Counted from the first letter of the stretch, positions 1 to 5,843 are shown. The stretch: 6,114 nucleotides of DNA from Anaerolineae bacterium (GCA_020433785.1 JAGRCC010000529.1:1-6114); one strand, 5' to 3'. The notes: a model not told the origin generated them from the sequence alone. Translations and numbers: made by a program.

Positions 1-151
1 AGCGTCCTTCGCTCTCTCAGCGCGACGGCTTTAGGCCTCGCGCTCTTTGGTCAGGTATAATCTTAACCCTCATTAGCGGTACGCCTAAAAACGGCTAAAG
101 TTGTTACTACGAACTCTCAATGAGGATGCCGGATACCCCTTTGCCCACCGG
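1..151. other. Left-edge intergenic DNA upstream of kbl
   Basis: No gene can be supported here. One plus-strand frame is open from the window edge to a TAA at 58-60 (19 codons), so it could be the tail of a gene lying to the left, but it is too short to recognise. The only regulatory candidate is a TATAAT at 56-61, listed separately. I see no tRNA, rRNA or strong hairpin. Confidence 0.4.
56..61 (+). promoter_or_regulatory. Possible -10 box for kbl
   Basis: A perfect TATAAT lies at 56-61 on the kbl strand. No good -35 hexamer is found 16-18 bp upstream, where the sequence is around AGGCCT. If used, transcription would begin near 68 and give a leader of roughly 220 nt that includes the G-free tract. 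A perfect hexamer can occur by chance, so this is tentative. Confidence 0.25.
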
Positions 152-276
152 TCATTCATCTATTACCCCATCCAACCTATCTAACCATCCATCTATCCAA
201 CTAACCATCCAACCAACCATCTAACCATCCAACCACCTAACCACCCAACTACCCATCTATCCAACCCACTATTTTA
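152..276 (+). repeat. G-free C/A/T low-complexity tract with 20-bp phased repeat
   Basis: The plus strand has no G from 152 to 276 (125 nt). It is built from short words such as CCATC, CCAAC and CTATC. The 10-mer CTAACCATCC occurs at 181, 201 and 221, exactly 20 bp apart, and a variant CTAACCACCC begins at 237. CATCTATCCAAC-like words also recur near 190 and 255. The tract ends directly at the kbl ribosome binding site. As RNA it would be a C-rich, almost unstructured leader. C-rich, G-poor RNA is the classical signature of Rho loading sites, so Rho control is one possibility; a simple slippage-made microsatellite is another. Confidence 0.8.
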
Positions 277-281
277 GGAGG
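276..281 (+). promoter_or_regulatory. Ribosome binding site of kbl
   Basis: AGGAGG at 276-281 is 5 nt before the ATG at 287 and contains the first G residues after the G-free tract. It fixes the kbl start. Confidence 0.85.
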
Positions 282-286
282 CTGCT

Positions 287-1483
287 ATGTCGGAACACGC
301 TTATCAAAAATACCGCGCCGTGCTGGAGGAAATCCGGCAGGAAGGGCTGTATAAAACCGAGCGGCTGATTACCTCGCCGCAGGGCGGGGAAGCAACCGTG
401 CTGGTGGACGGTCAACCCCGCGACATCATCAACCTGTGCGCCAACAACTATTTGGGGCTGGCCAATCACCCCAAGTTGGTAGCCGCGGCCAAACAAACGC
501 TCGATGATTACGGCTACGGTATGGCCTCGGTGCGCTTCATCTGCGGCACGCTCGATCTCCACCGCCAACTGGAGCAGGCCATCGCCGACTTTTTGCACAT
601 GGACGATGCCATTCTCTACGCCGCCTGCTTCGACGCCAACGGCGGTGTCTTCGAGCCGCTGCTCGGCCCGGATGACGCCATCATCTCCGACAGCCTGAAT
701 CACGCCTCGATCATCGACGGCGTCCGGCTGTGCCGGGCCAAACGCTACCGCTTTGCCAACAACAACATGGCCGACCTGGAGGCCCAATTGCAACAGGCCG
801 AGGCCGACGGCGCACAGATCAAACTGATCGCCACCGACGGCGTTTTTTCGATGGACGGCTATATCGCCAACCTGCCGGAACTGCGCCGCCTGGCCGACGC
901 CTACGACGCCTTGCTCATGGTCGATGACTGCCACGCCACCGGCATTCTGGGGGCGCAGGGGGGCGGCACCCCGGCCCACCACGGGGTCAAGGTTGATATT
1001 TTGAGCGGCACGTTGGGCAAGGCGCTCGGCGGCGCGGCCGGCGGGTACATCGCCGCCGCCCAGCCAGTGGTCGATCTGCTGCGGCAGCGGTCGCGCCCGT
1101 ATCTCTTCTCCAACGCCCTGCCGCCGGCCATCACCGGGGCCAGCCTGGCCGCCATCGACTTGGTTCGTCACGGCGACGACCTGCGCGCCCAACTCCATGC
1201 CAACGCCGCCCGGTTTCGGGCCGGCATGACCACCGCCGGCTTCAACCTGCTGCCCGGCGAGCACCCCATCATTCCGGTCATGCTCGGCGAAGCCCAACTG
1301 GCCCAGGATTTAGCGGCGCGGCTGTATGAGTTGGGCATTTATGTGACCGGTTTTTTCTTCCCGGTTGTGCCTAAAGGCCAGGCCCGCATCCGCACCCAAA
1401 TGTCCGCCGCCCTGACCTTCGACCACATCGACCGGGCCATCGCCGCCTTCACCACCGCCGGACAAGAACTGGGGATTATCTAA
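287..1483 (+). CDS. kbl: Glycine C-acetyltransferase (2-amino-3-ketobutyrate CoA ligase)
   Basis: This PLP enzyme of the alpha-oxoamine synthase family performs the second step of threonine breakdown: 2-amino-3-ketobutyrate plus CoA gives glycine and acetyl-CoA. It is cytosolic and normally a dimer. The 398-residue length equals that of E. coli Kbl, and near-identical blocks are visible throughout: [12 protein letters not shown] (51-62), SVRFICGT (81-88), [13 protein letters not shown] (137-149), TDGVFSMDG (183-191), GTLGKALGG (241-249) and [17 protein letters not shown] (359-375). By family alignment, K245 forms the Schiff base, H139 stacks on PLP, D213 and H216 contact the ring, and R369 matches the substrate-carboxylate arginine. 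The family DDSH motif reads DDCH here, a substitution I also recall from animal homologues. The start is fixed by AGGAGG 5 nt upstream. Its partner tdh lies 616 bp downstream on the same strand, beyond a repeat array. I see no defects. Confidence 0.97.
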   Translation: MSEHAYQKYRAVLEEIRQEGLYKTERLITSPQGGEATVLVDGQPRDIINLCANNYLGLANHPKLVAAAKQTLDDYGYGMASVRFICGTLDLHRQLEQAIADFLHMDDAILYAACFDANGGVFEPLLGPDDAIISDSLNHASIIDGVRLCRAKRYRFANNNMADLEAQLQQAEADGAQIKLIATDGVFSMDGYIANLPELRRLADAYDALLMVDDCHATGILGAQGGGTPAHHGVKVDILSGTLGKALGGAAGGYIAAAQPVVDLLRQRSRPYLFSNALPPAITGASLAAIDLVRHGDDLRAQLHANAARFRAGMTTAGFNLLPGEHPIIPVMLGEAQLAQDLAARLYELGIYVTGFFFPVVPKGQARIRTQMSAALTFDHIDRAIAAFTTAGQELGII

Positions 1484-1510
1484 ACGAAGCTAGGCAATTG
1501 ACTTTGCAGC

Positions 1511-1755
1511 AAGGCTTCCGGCTAGCCGGAACAGGTGATTTGCCGCCAATGAAGGCTTCCGACTAGCCGGAACAGGTGATTTGCCGCCAATGAAGGCTTC
1601 CGACTAGTCGGAACAGGTGATTTGTCGCCAATGAAGGCTTCCGACTAGCCGGAACAGGTGATTTGCCGCCAACGAAGGCTTCCGACTAGTCGGAACAGGT
1701 GATTTGTCGCCAATGAAGGCTTCCGACTAGTGGGAACAGGCAAATCATTCCCAAT
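1511..1755. repeat. 41-bp tandem repeat array with a 16-bp palindrome in each unit
   Basis: Five units of exactly 41 bp start at 1511, 1552, 1593, 1634 and 1675. A sixth, starting at 1716, decays after about 25 bp and ends near 1755. Each unit holds a palindrome of the form TTCCGRCTAGYCGGAA (first copy 1516-1531), followed by AACAGGTGATTTGYCGCC. Units 1, 3 and 5 are perfect palindromes (G:C in unit 1, A:T in 3 and 5); units 2 and 4 carry A/C at that pair. The Y positions in the palindrome and in the TTGYCGCC word change together, so units 2-3 and 4-5 form an 82-bp duplication differing at one base. The array begins 28 bp after the kbl stop. Its length is not a multiple of three, so it is not coding. 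Its function is unknown; mRNA 3'-end protection or a protein-binding array are possibilities. Confidence 0.95.
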
Positions 1756-1847
1756 AATGGCGTCTCATAGCCGGGACGACGGGCGGATCGAACCCAGAGA
1801 AAGCGGCGATAGGGCGGAGCGGCCTGAGTTCCGTCCCCATATCCCCC
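1756..1847. other. Unassigned spacer between tandem array and hairpin modules
   Basis: About 90 bp of GC-rich DNA in which I see no gene, repeat or promoter. Confidence 0.4.
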
Positions 1848-1910
1848 GGAGCGACAAAGTTTACTTTGTCAAGAGACCGAAACCAGGAGCAAAGCCCGCT
1901 TTGATGTTCC
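1848..1910 (+). repeat. Two-hairpin module, copy 1
   Basis: The module opens with GGAGC and a perfect 7-bp hairpin, GACAAAG-TTTA-CTTTGTC, at 1853-1870. After a 17-nt linker comes a second, slightly decayed hairpin at 1888-1905, whose core pairs CAAAGC (1890-1895) with GCTTTG (1898-1903). It ends in GATGTTCC. The same order and near-identical sequence recur at 1930-1990 and 3162-3224. It looks like an intergenic repeat of REP or BIME type rather than a gene. Confidence 0.8.
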
Positions 1911-1929
1911 ATCAATCGACGCCGACCTC

Positions 1930-1990
1930 GGAGCGACAAAGTTTACTTTGTCACGGTTAGGAGGGGATCAAAGCCAGCTTTGATGCTCCT
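1930..1990 (+). repeat. Two-hairpin module, copy 2
   Basis: The first 24 bp are identical to copy 1, including hairpin GACAAAG-TTTA-CTTTGTC at 1935-1952. The second hairpin, ATCAAAGC-CA-GCTTTGAT at 1967-1984, is a perfect 8-bp inverted repeat. An outer AGGAG (1959-1963) can pair with CTCCT (1986-1990) to lengthen the stem. It lies 110 bp upstream of the tdh start. Confidence 0.85.
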
Positions 1991-2002
1991 GGTCATTTTT
2001 TT
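1959..2002 (+). terminator. Possible intrinsic terminator between kbl and tdh
   Basis: The second hairpin of module copy 2, with its outer AGGAG/CTCCT stem, is followed after 5 nt (GGTCA) by seven T residues at 1996-2002. The gap before the T run and the AU-rich inner stem make it weaker than a textbook terminator. If it works, it would end kbl transcription or attenuate readthrough into tdh. Copies 1 and 3 of the module lack the T run, which argues that the module itself is not primarily a terminator. Confidence 0.35.
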
Positions 2003-2047
2003 AGAGCAGTGTCATTGTGATCGCGCACAGCAATGGAAAAAATACCC

Positions 2048-2073
2048 GTAGGACAAACTTAAGTTTGTCCTAC
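2048..2073. promoter_or_regulatory. Perfect 26-bp palindrome just upstream of tdh
   Basis: The half-site GTAGGACAAACTT is followed immediately by its exact reverse complement AAGTTTGTCCTAC. In RNA this gives an 11-bp stem with a UUAA loop. It ends 16 nt before the GGAGG of tdh. Its core (GACAAA...TTTGTC) resembles the first hairpin of the modules at 1848 and 1930, so it may be a diverged member of that family, an operator for a dimeric regulator, or an mRNA leader hairpin. Confidence 0.85.
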
Positions 2074-2089
2074 AAACGCTATTTACAGT

Positions 2090-2094
2090 GGAGG
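2090..2094 (+). promoter_or_regulatory. Ribosome binding site that sets the tdh start
   Basis: GGAGG at 2090-2094 lies 5 nt before the ATG at 2100. An in-frame GTG at 2088 overlaps this site and would add four residues, so ATG 2100 is preferred. Confidence 0.85.
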
Positions 2095-2099
2095 CTATC

Positions 2100-3125
2100 A
2101 TGAAAGCATTAGTCAAAGCGTACGCTGCGCCCGGTTTGTGGCTGCAAGACGTACCCGAACCGACGATGGGCGAGGATGATGTGCTAATCCGTATCAAATG
2201 CACCTCGATCTGCGGGACGGATGTCCATATTTACGAGTGGGACGAGTGGGCGCAGAAAACCATCAAAGTACCGCTGGTCATCGGCCACGAATACAGCGGC
2301 GTGATCGAAGCGGTGGGCAGCAAGGTTACCCATTTGCGGCCCGGTCAGAAGGTATCGGGCGAAGGCCACATCGTCGAGATGTACAGCCGCAACAGCCGGG
2401 CCGGCCGGTTTCATCTCGATCCGCATACCCGGGGGGTGGGCGTCCACCGGCCCGGCGGCTTCGCCGAATATCTGGTGCTGCCGGCCTTCAACGTTATCCC
2501 CCTGCCGGACTCGATTGACTTTGAAATTGGGGCCATTCTCGATCCGTTTGGCAACGCGGTCCATTCCGCCCTCTCGTTCGATTTGGTGGGCGAGGATGTG
2601 CTCATTACCGGGGCCGGTCCCATCGGCATTATGGCGGCAGCGGTGGCTCGCCACGCCGGGGCGCGTCACATTGTCATTACCGACTTGAACGATACCCGGC
2701 TGGAACTGGCGGCTAACATGGTCGATGCCCGCCCGATGAACGTCAAACGCGAGTCGCTGCGGGACGTGATGGCTGAACTGGGGATGCACGAAGGCTTCGA
2801 CATCGGCCTGGAGATGAGCGGCAGCCCGGCCGCGTTTGACGAGATGGTCGAGGTCATGATTATGGGCGGCAAGATCGCCCTGCTGGGTATTCCGTCGCAA
2901 AAGGCACTGGTCGATTGGAGCAAGATCATCTTCAAGGCGTTGACCATCAAAGCCATTTACGGGCGGGAGATGTTCGAGACGTGGTATAAGATGCTGGCGA
3001 TACTCAGTTCCGGTTTGAACCTGCGGCCGATCATCACCCACCACTTCCCGGTAGAGCAGTTTGAAGCAGGGTTTCACGCCATGCAGAGCGGCGAGGCAGG
3101 GAAGGTGATTTTGGCCTGGGCCTGA
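2100..3125 (+). CDS. tdh: L-threonine 3-dehydrogenase lacking the structural-zinc cysteines
   Basis: This zinc-dependent medium-chain dehydrogenase catalyses the first step of threonine breakdown: L-threonine plus NAD+ gives 2-amino-3-ketobutyrate, the substrate of Kbl. At 341 residues it matches E. coli Tdh in length and numbering. C38, H63 and E64 are the catalytic-zinc ligands, and D148 lies near the usual fourth position. H90, tied to substrate choice in the E. coli enzyme, is kept. The NAD fold shows GAGPIG at 171-176 and D195 ending the second strand. Blocks such as [30 protein letters not shown] and [13 protein letters not shown] are almost as in E. coli. The oddity is the structural-zinc lobe: residues 93, 96, 99 and 107, all Cys in E. 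coli, are Glu, Ser, Ser and Asp, while neighbours R97, N98, R103, H105 and L106 are kept. The only cysteines left are C34 and C38. The start is set by GGAGG. Confidence 0.95.
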   Translation: MKALVKAYAAPGLWLQDVPEPTMGEDDVLIRIKCTSICGTDVHIYEWDEWAQKTIKVPLVIGHEYSGVIEAVGSKVTHLRPGQKVSGEGHIVEMYSRNSRAGRFHLDPHTRGVGVHRPGGFAEYLVLPAFNVIPLPDSIDFEIGAILDPFGNAVHSALSFDLVGEDVLITGAGPIGIMAAAVARHAGARHIVITDLNDTRLELAANMVDARPMNVKRESLRDVMAELGMHEGFDIGLEMSGSPAAFDEMVEVMIMGGKIALLGIPSQKALVDWSKIIFKALTIKAIYGREMFETWYKMLAILSSGLNLRPIITHHFPVEQFEAGFHAMQSGEAGKVILAWA

Positions 3126-3161
3126 CTTTCCTCCGCCGTCTCGGTAATTTACCCCAGCATC

Positions 3162-3224
3162 GGAGCGACAAAGCTGGCTTTATCAAGCGGTCAAGACAAA
3201 AATCAAAGCCAGCTTTGATGCGCC
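3162..3224 (+). repeat. Two-hairpin module, copy 3, after tdh
   Basis: It starts with GGAGC and the first hairpin GACAAAG-CTGG-CTTTATC (3167-3184), which has one mismatch in its stem. The second hairpin at 3202-3219 is identical to that of copy 2 (ATCAAAGC-CA-GCTTTGAT), and the module ends GATGCGCC. CAAAGCTGGCTTT (3169-3181) is also fully complementary to AAAGCCAGCTTTG (3205-3217), so the two hairpins can instead form one 13-bp stem. It begins 36 bp after the tdh stop and has no T run. Confidence 0.85.
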
Positions 3225-3241
3225 ATTGTGTGGCATCGCCG

Positions 3242-3336
3242 TGTCATTTCGACGAGCTTACGAGGAGAAATCCCCCTGAACGCCCGCTGGCAAAGTACAT
3301 TACAGGGATTTCTTGTCGTTCCGCCTCGAAATGGCA
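3242..3336. repeat. 95-bp inverted-repeat (MITE-like) element
   Basis: A left arm at 3242-3274 (TGTCATTTCGA...GAAATCCC) and a right arm at 3305-3336 (GGGATTTC...CGAAATGGCA) are near-complementary over about 32 bp, around a 30-nt centre. The ends ATTTCGA/TCGAAAT and AGAAATCCC/GGGATTTCT match well; the middle of the arms is diverged. It encodes nothing. I recall similar ATTTCGA...GAAATCCC palindromes as dispersed repeats in several bacterial phyla but cannot confirm this here. It lies between the converging tdh and nucleotidyltransferase genes. Confidence 0.8.
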
Positions 3337-3454
3337 TGCCCTCAAAATGTCCGTTCCTGGGTGACCTTTGGGTTTTTCCGTGTTTAAGGCTGGTGGCTAT
3401 TGTTGCGGGCGATTAATACGAGGGTGAATATTGACGGCAAACGATGTTCCATTT
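3337..3454. other. Unassigned spacer between the inverted repeat and the nucleotidyltransferase
   Basis: I see no gene, repeat or clear terminator in these 118 bp. In particular there is no HEPN-type reading frame downstream of the minus-strand nucleotidyltransferase. Confidence 0.4.
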
Positions 3455-3775
3455 TCACAGCGACACACCTTCCCGTTCAATGTTCAAAATCAGCGGGCTG
3501 GCTCGCAACGGCCCGTGTTGTAACTCATCGCGAGTGACAACTACCGGACAGATGATAAAATCACGCTCAAACCCCACTTCCCAGGCAATTTCATCAATCC
3601 GGTGTTGCAGTTCTGGCGTTAGGGCATCAACCTCAACAAAAACATCGAGATCTGAGTCTGGCGCAGCATCCTCTCTGGCTCGCGAACCAAACATCCGAAC
3701 GTCGAGGACAGTGGTGATTTCTTCCAGGCGGCGCTTAAATTCAAGCGCCGCTTGGCGATCAGCGGTAACCGTCAT
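3455..3775 (-). CDS. Small MNT-type nucleotidyltransferase domain protein
   Basis: This 106-residue protein consists of a single minimal nucleotidyltransferase (pol-beta-like, NTP_transf_2/MntA) domain. The diagnostic signature is GSRAR at 30-34, followed by SDLD at 41-44, whose D42 and D44 would bind metal. D72, in a later strand (RDFIICPVVV), could be the third acidic residue. The start is placed at ATG 3775 because AGGAG (plus-strand CTCCT, 3783-3787) sits 7 nt upstream; an in-frame GTG at 3796 would add seven residues that include this site. Such proteins are often MntA antitoxins, paired with a HEPN toxin that they AMPylate, but no HEPN gene lies on either side here. The substrate is unknown. 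It faces tdh convergently and is separated from the larger minus-strand gene by 270 bp, so it is probably transcribed on its own. Confidence 0.85.
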   Translation of the reverse strand: MTVTADRQAALEFKRRLEEITTVLDVRMFGSRAREDAAPDSDLDVFVEVDALTPELQHRIDEIAWEVGFERDFIICPVVVTRDELQHGPLRASPLILNIEREGVSL

Positions 3776-3782
3776 CTTTTGG

Positions 3783-3787
3783 CTCCT
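3783..3787 (-). promoter_or_regulatory. Ribosome binding site of the nucleotidyltransferase
   Basis: Read on the minus strand this is AGGAG, 7 nt before ATG 3775. It favours that start over the in-frame GTG at 3796. Confidence 0.75.
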
Positions 3788-4045
3788 ATTAAGCACTTTC
3801 TCTAATTAAACCCTTCATAAAAAGGCTAGCATAACGAGATGTTCAAGTCAAACAACATCTATCAAAATTGACTCACTTCGAAGGTTTCTTGTCTCACAAT
3901 TCACCCCTCACCCTTCATCCTTAATTTTAACGGCCTTCGGCTGTGGAGGGAAACAATCATCACCACCATCTGGATTGCAGGATTTTACCTACCTTGATGA
4001 ACGTCGTGATCACCTCTGGTAGAATATTAAAATACCCCCTGTTCT
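3788..4045. other. Intergenic DNA between the two minus-strand genes
   Basis: These 258 bp are more AT-rich than the genes on either side. On the minus strand a TTGACT lies upstream of the nucleotidyltransferase (plus 3845-3850), but no convincing -10 follows at the right distance. I see no clear terminator for the stress-protein gene, no RNA gene and no strong repeat. Confidence 0.4.
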
Positions 4046-5785
4046 CTACCGGCAAATCAACACCGGCCACTGCTTGGCCCGCAGGACCTGATCGACTTCG
4101 CTGCCGAGGATAATTTCCCAGACCGGGCTAAAGCCGTAGCCGCCCATAATGATAAAGTCACACTCGTACAGGTGGGCCATGCGAATGATGGCCCAGGCAA
4201 TCGTGCCGCGCTCCTGGACGAATGCGGCGGAGACGCCTTGCCCCTCAAGATAATCTTGAGCCGACTGCAAGGTGGCCAGGCCAACCTGTTCATCTTCGGT
4301 AACGGTCACGACTGTCAACGGCAACTGCCACTTACCGGCCAGGTAGGCGGCGATAAACAGCGCTTCGTTGGCCTTAGGGCTGCCGTCGTAGGCTAGCAGG
4401 GCGCGGGTGAGGGGAGCGGGTTGGTGAGGAACGGCCAGCACCGGCCGGGGGCAGCCTCGCACCAGGGCGCCAAAGCCGGACATCAAGCGGTCGTCGAGCC
4501 GGGGGCGCGGCAGGTGGTCCAGATGGATGACCACCAAATCGGCCCAGCGGGCCTGGTCGCAAATGGTGCGGATGACGTTACCCGGCTTGATGGTGAGCTC
4601 GCCGGAAACCTCGGCGGCCTGGCAGCGCTGCTCAAATTCGGCCTGAAGCTGCCGGCCGGCGTCGTTCTCGGCCTCGGCCTGGGTCGGGACCACGTGCAGG
4701 CCATGCAGGCGGCCGCCGTCGTGTTGGGCCACGGTCAGCGCCTGGGTCAGCCCGGCCCAATTGGCCCGCTCACCGGTGACCGGCACGACGATGTCGCGAA
4801 AGAGCGCCTCGTCAGGGTGACGTAGCTCGGTACGCCACCAGCCCGGCGGCGGCCCGGCATCGAGCGGCGGCGGCAGCAAGGCGCGCCGTATTTTCTCCTT
4901 GACCCGCTTCACCATCTGCCAGGGCGCGCGGCTAAAGTGCTCGACCAGATCGGCGGCGGCGTCTTCCGGTTCAACCTCCCAACCCAATTCCTGGCGCAGG
5001 TCATCTTGATGCTGCACCAGCCAGGCGTACAGATCGGTTTCGGTGCGGTTGGGAAAATGGCGCAGCAGGCCCTGCCGGCGGATAAGCCGGATGCCCGGCC
5101 GGTAAAGGTCATCGTACCAGCGCTCTACCGCCTCTTGAGAGGAAATATCGCGCTGCCGGCGGCGGCTCAACCAGTGGCGATGACGTTCGATTTGATCCTC
5201 CAATATCCGATATTGGCCGGGCGCGGTCACGCTCAAATCGGCCCCGGGGCGCAGCTCGTGCAGGTGCGTCCAGGCTAAAAAGTCGACGTAGCGGGCTTTG
5301 CAAATGAGTTCATCCGGCTGTACATCCGGTGTCAGCGGCACGTCGGTTTTGATTTCGGTCACGTAGGCCGGAATGTGGGTCTCGCCCTCCAGCCGGGCAA
5401 TCGAGACGCGATGGTTGCCGTCCAGCACGAAGTAGACTTGGTCGATCTGGTAGACATTGATCGGCCGGAAGCGGCCCTGTTCCACCATAGCCGCTTTAAC
5501 CTCGGCCCAGCGCCGGACGTCGCCTTTGGACCGGGGCAAAAAGGTGCGGGTAAACTCGGTGCAGCGGCCCACGCTGCCGACAATGGCGTCGAGCGGAATG
5601 TCTTGTAAGCCCCGGTCGACGGATTGTCCGCCTTTGAGCTGCTCATACACTTCATTATAATCCAGCAGATCATCCGATTGGCCGGTGATCGCGGCCAGAA
5701 GATCGTGCAACACGGCCCGCTGTCGCGCTTGATGAAAGTCGCGGATGGCCTGCTGAAAAGCCAGCGAAGTGGGTTTAATGTCCAA
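4046..5785 (-). CDS. ParB-like domain fused to two universal stress protein domains
   Basis: The protein is 579 residues with three parts. Residues 40-145 resemble the ParB/sulfiredoxin-like fold: a conserved-looking GGQSVDRGLQDIPLDAIVGSVGR stretch, here split as GGQSVDRG (52-59) and PLDAIVGSVGR (64-74), then FVLDGNHRVSIAR (119-131), the DGNHR loop being its hallmark. Residues 190-300 are charged and helical, with FPNRTETDLYAW (244-255), a pattern I associate with DUF4032-type proteins. Two Usp domains follow, about 328-455 and 459-579. The second has the full ATP-binding motif G-2x-G-9x-GS (G548 to S562); the first lacks it. No signal peptide or membrane segment is seen, so it is likely cytosolic. 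The role is unknown; nucleotide-responsive stress sensing is an inference. The start is uncertain: this frame offers only TTG 5785, without a ribosome binding site, before an in-frame TGA at 5834-5836. Confidence 0.9.
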   Translation of the reverse strand: MDIKPTSLAFQQAIRDFHQARQRAVLHDLLAAITGQSDDLLDYNEVYEQLKGGQSVDRGLQDIPLDAIVGSVGRCTEFTRTFLPRSKGDVRRWAEVKAAMVEQGRFRPINVYQIDQVYFVLDGNHRVSIARLEGETHIPAYVTEIKTDVPLTPDVQPDELICKARYVDFLAWTHLHELRPGADLSVTAPGQYRILEDQIERHRHWLSRRRQRDISSQEAVERWYDDLYRPGIRLIRRQGLLRHFPNRTETDLYAWLVQHQDDLRQELGWEVEPEDAAADLVEHFSRAPWQMVKRVKEKIRRALLPPPLDAGPPPGWWRTELRHPDEALFRDIVVPVTGERANWAGLTQALTVAQHDGGRLHGLHVVPTQAEAENDAGRQLQAEFEQRCQAAEVSGELTIKPGNVIRTICDQARWADLVVIHLDHLPRPRLDDRLMSGFGALVRGCPRPVLAVPHQPAPLTRALLAYDGSPKANEALFIAAYLAGKWQLPLTVVTVTEDEQVGLATLQSAQDYLEGQGVSAAFVQERGTIAWAIIRMAHLYECDFIIMGGYGFSPVWEIILGSEVDQVLRAKQWPVLICR

Positions 5786-5837
5786 GCGTGGCGCTCTGGG
5801 GCTGGGTGGGTAGGAATGGGTACGTCGTTGCTTTCAT
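5775..5837 (-). CDS. Possible 20-residue leader ORF, or displaced true start of the stress-protein gene
   Basis: ATG at 5837 is preceded, 6 nt upstream, by GAGG (plus-strand 5844-5847), a better initiation site than anything in the frame of the stress-protein gene. It encodes MKATTYPFLPTQPQ... and stops at TAA 5777-5775, overlapping the first codons of the main gene. Removing one G from the TTGG at 5785-5782 would join this start directly to the main frame (...ATLDIKPTSL). So it may be a translationally coupled leader peptide, the real N-terminus split by a one-base sequence error or mutation, or a chance ORF. Confidence 0.4.
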   Translation of the reverse strand: MKATTYPFLPTQPQSATLGH

Positions 5838-5843
5838 ATCTTA

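Noticed and set aside
1..60. Tail of an upstream gene in frame 1
   Set aside because: Nineteen open codons ending at TAA 58-60 are too few to recognise or to distinguish from chance.
269..1297. Long minus-strand reading frame opposite kbl (342 codons)
   Set aside because: It is the antisense shadow of an unmistakable kbl; GC-rich codon use keeps the opposite strand open, and its Gly/Val/Gln-rich product has no recognisable motif.
1511..1755. CRISPR array
   Set aside because: The whole 41-bp unit repeats, including the part between palindromes, so there are no unique spacers, and no cas gene is present.
1730..1960. Small plus-strand ORF of 76 codons
   Set aside because: It runs through the end of the tandem array and two hairpin repeats, so the open frame reflects repeat DNA, not a gene.
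2014..2034. CRP-like operator (TGTG...CACA) upstream of tdh
   Set aside because: The two apparent dyads (TGTG/CACA and ATTG/CAAT) have different centres and the spacing does not fit the CRP consensus.
2184..3077. Long minus-strand reading frame opposite tdh (297 codons)
   Set aside because: It is antisense to a full-length tdh with family-standard length and motifs; the product is low-complexity with no ribosome binding site I can see.
3228..3416. Small plus-strand ORF of 62 codons
   Set aside because: It is made largely of the 95-bp inverted-repeat element and has no ribosome binding site or recognisable product.
4421..4825. 134-codon plus-strand frame inside the stress-protein gene
   Set aside because: It is antisense to the Usp domains and has no motif or ribosome binding site.
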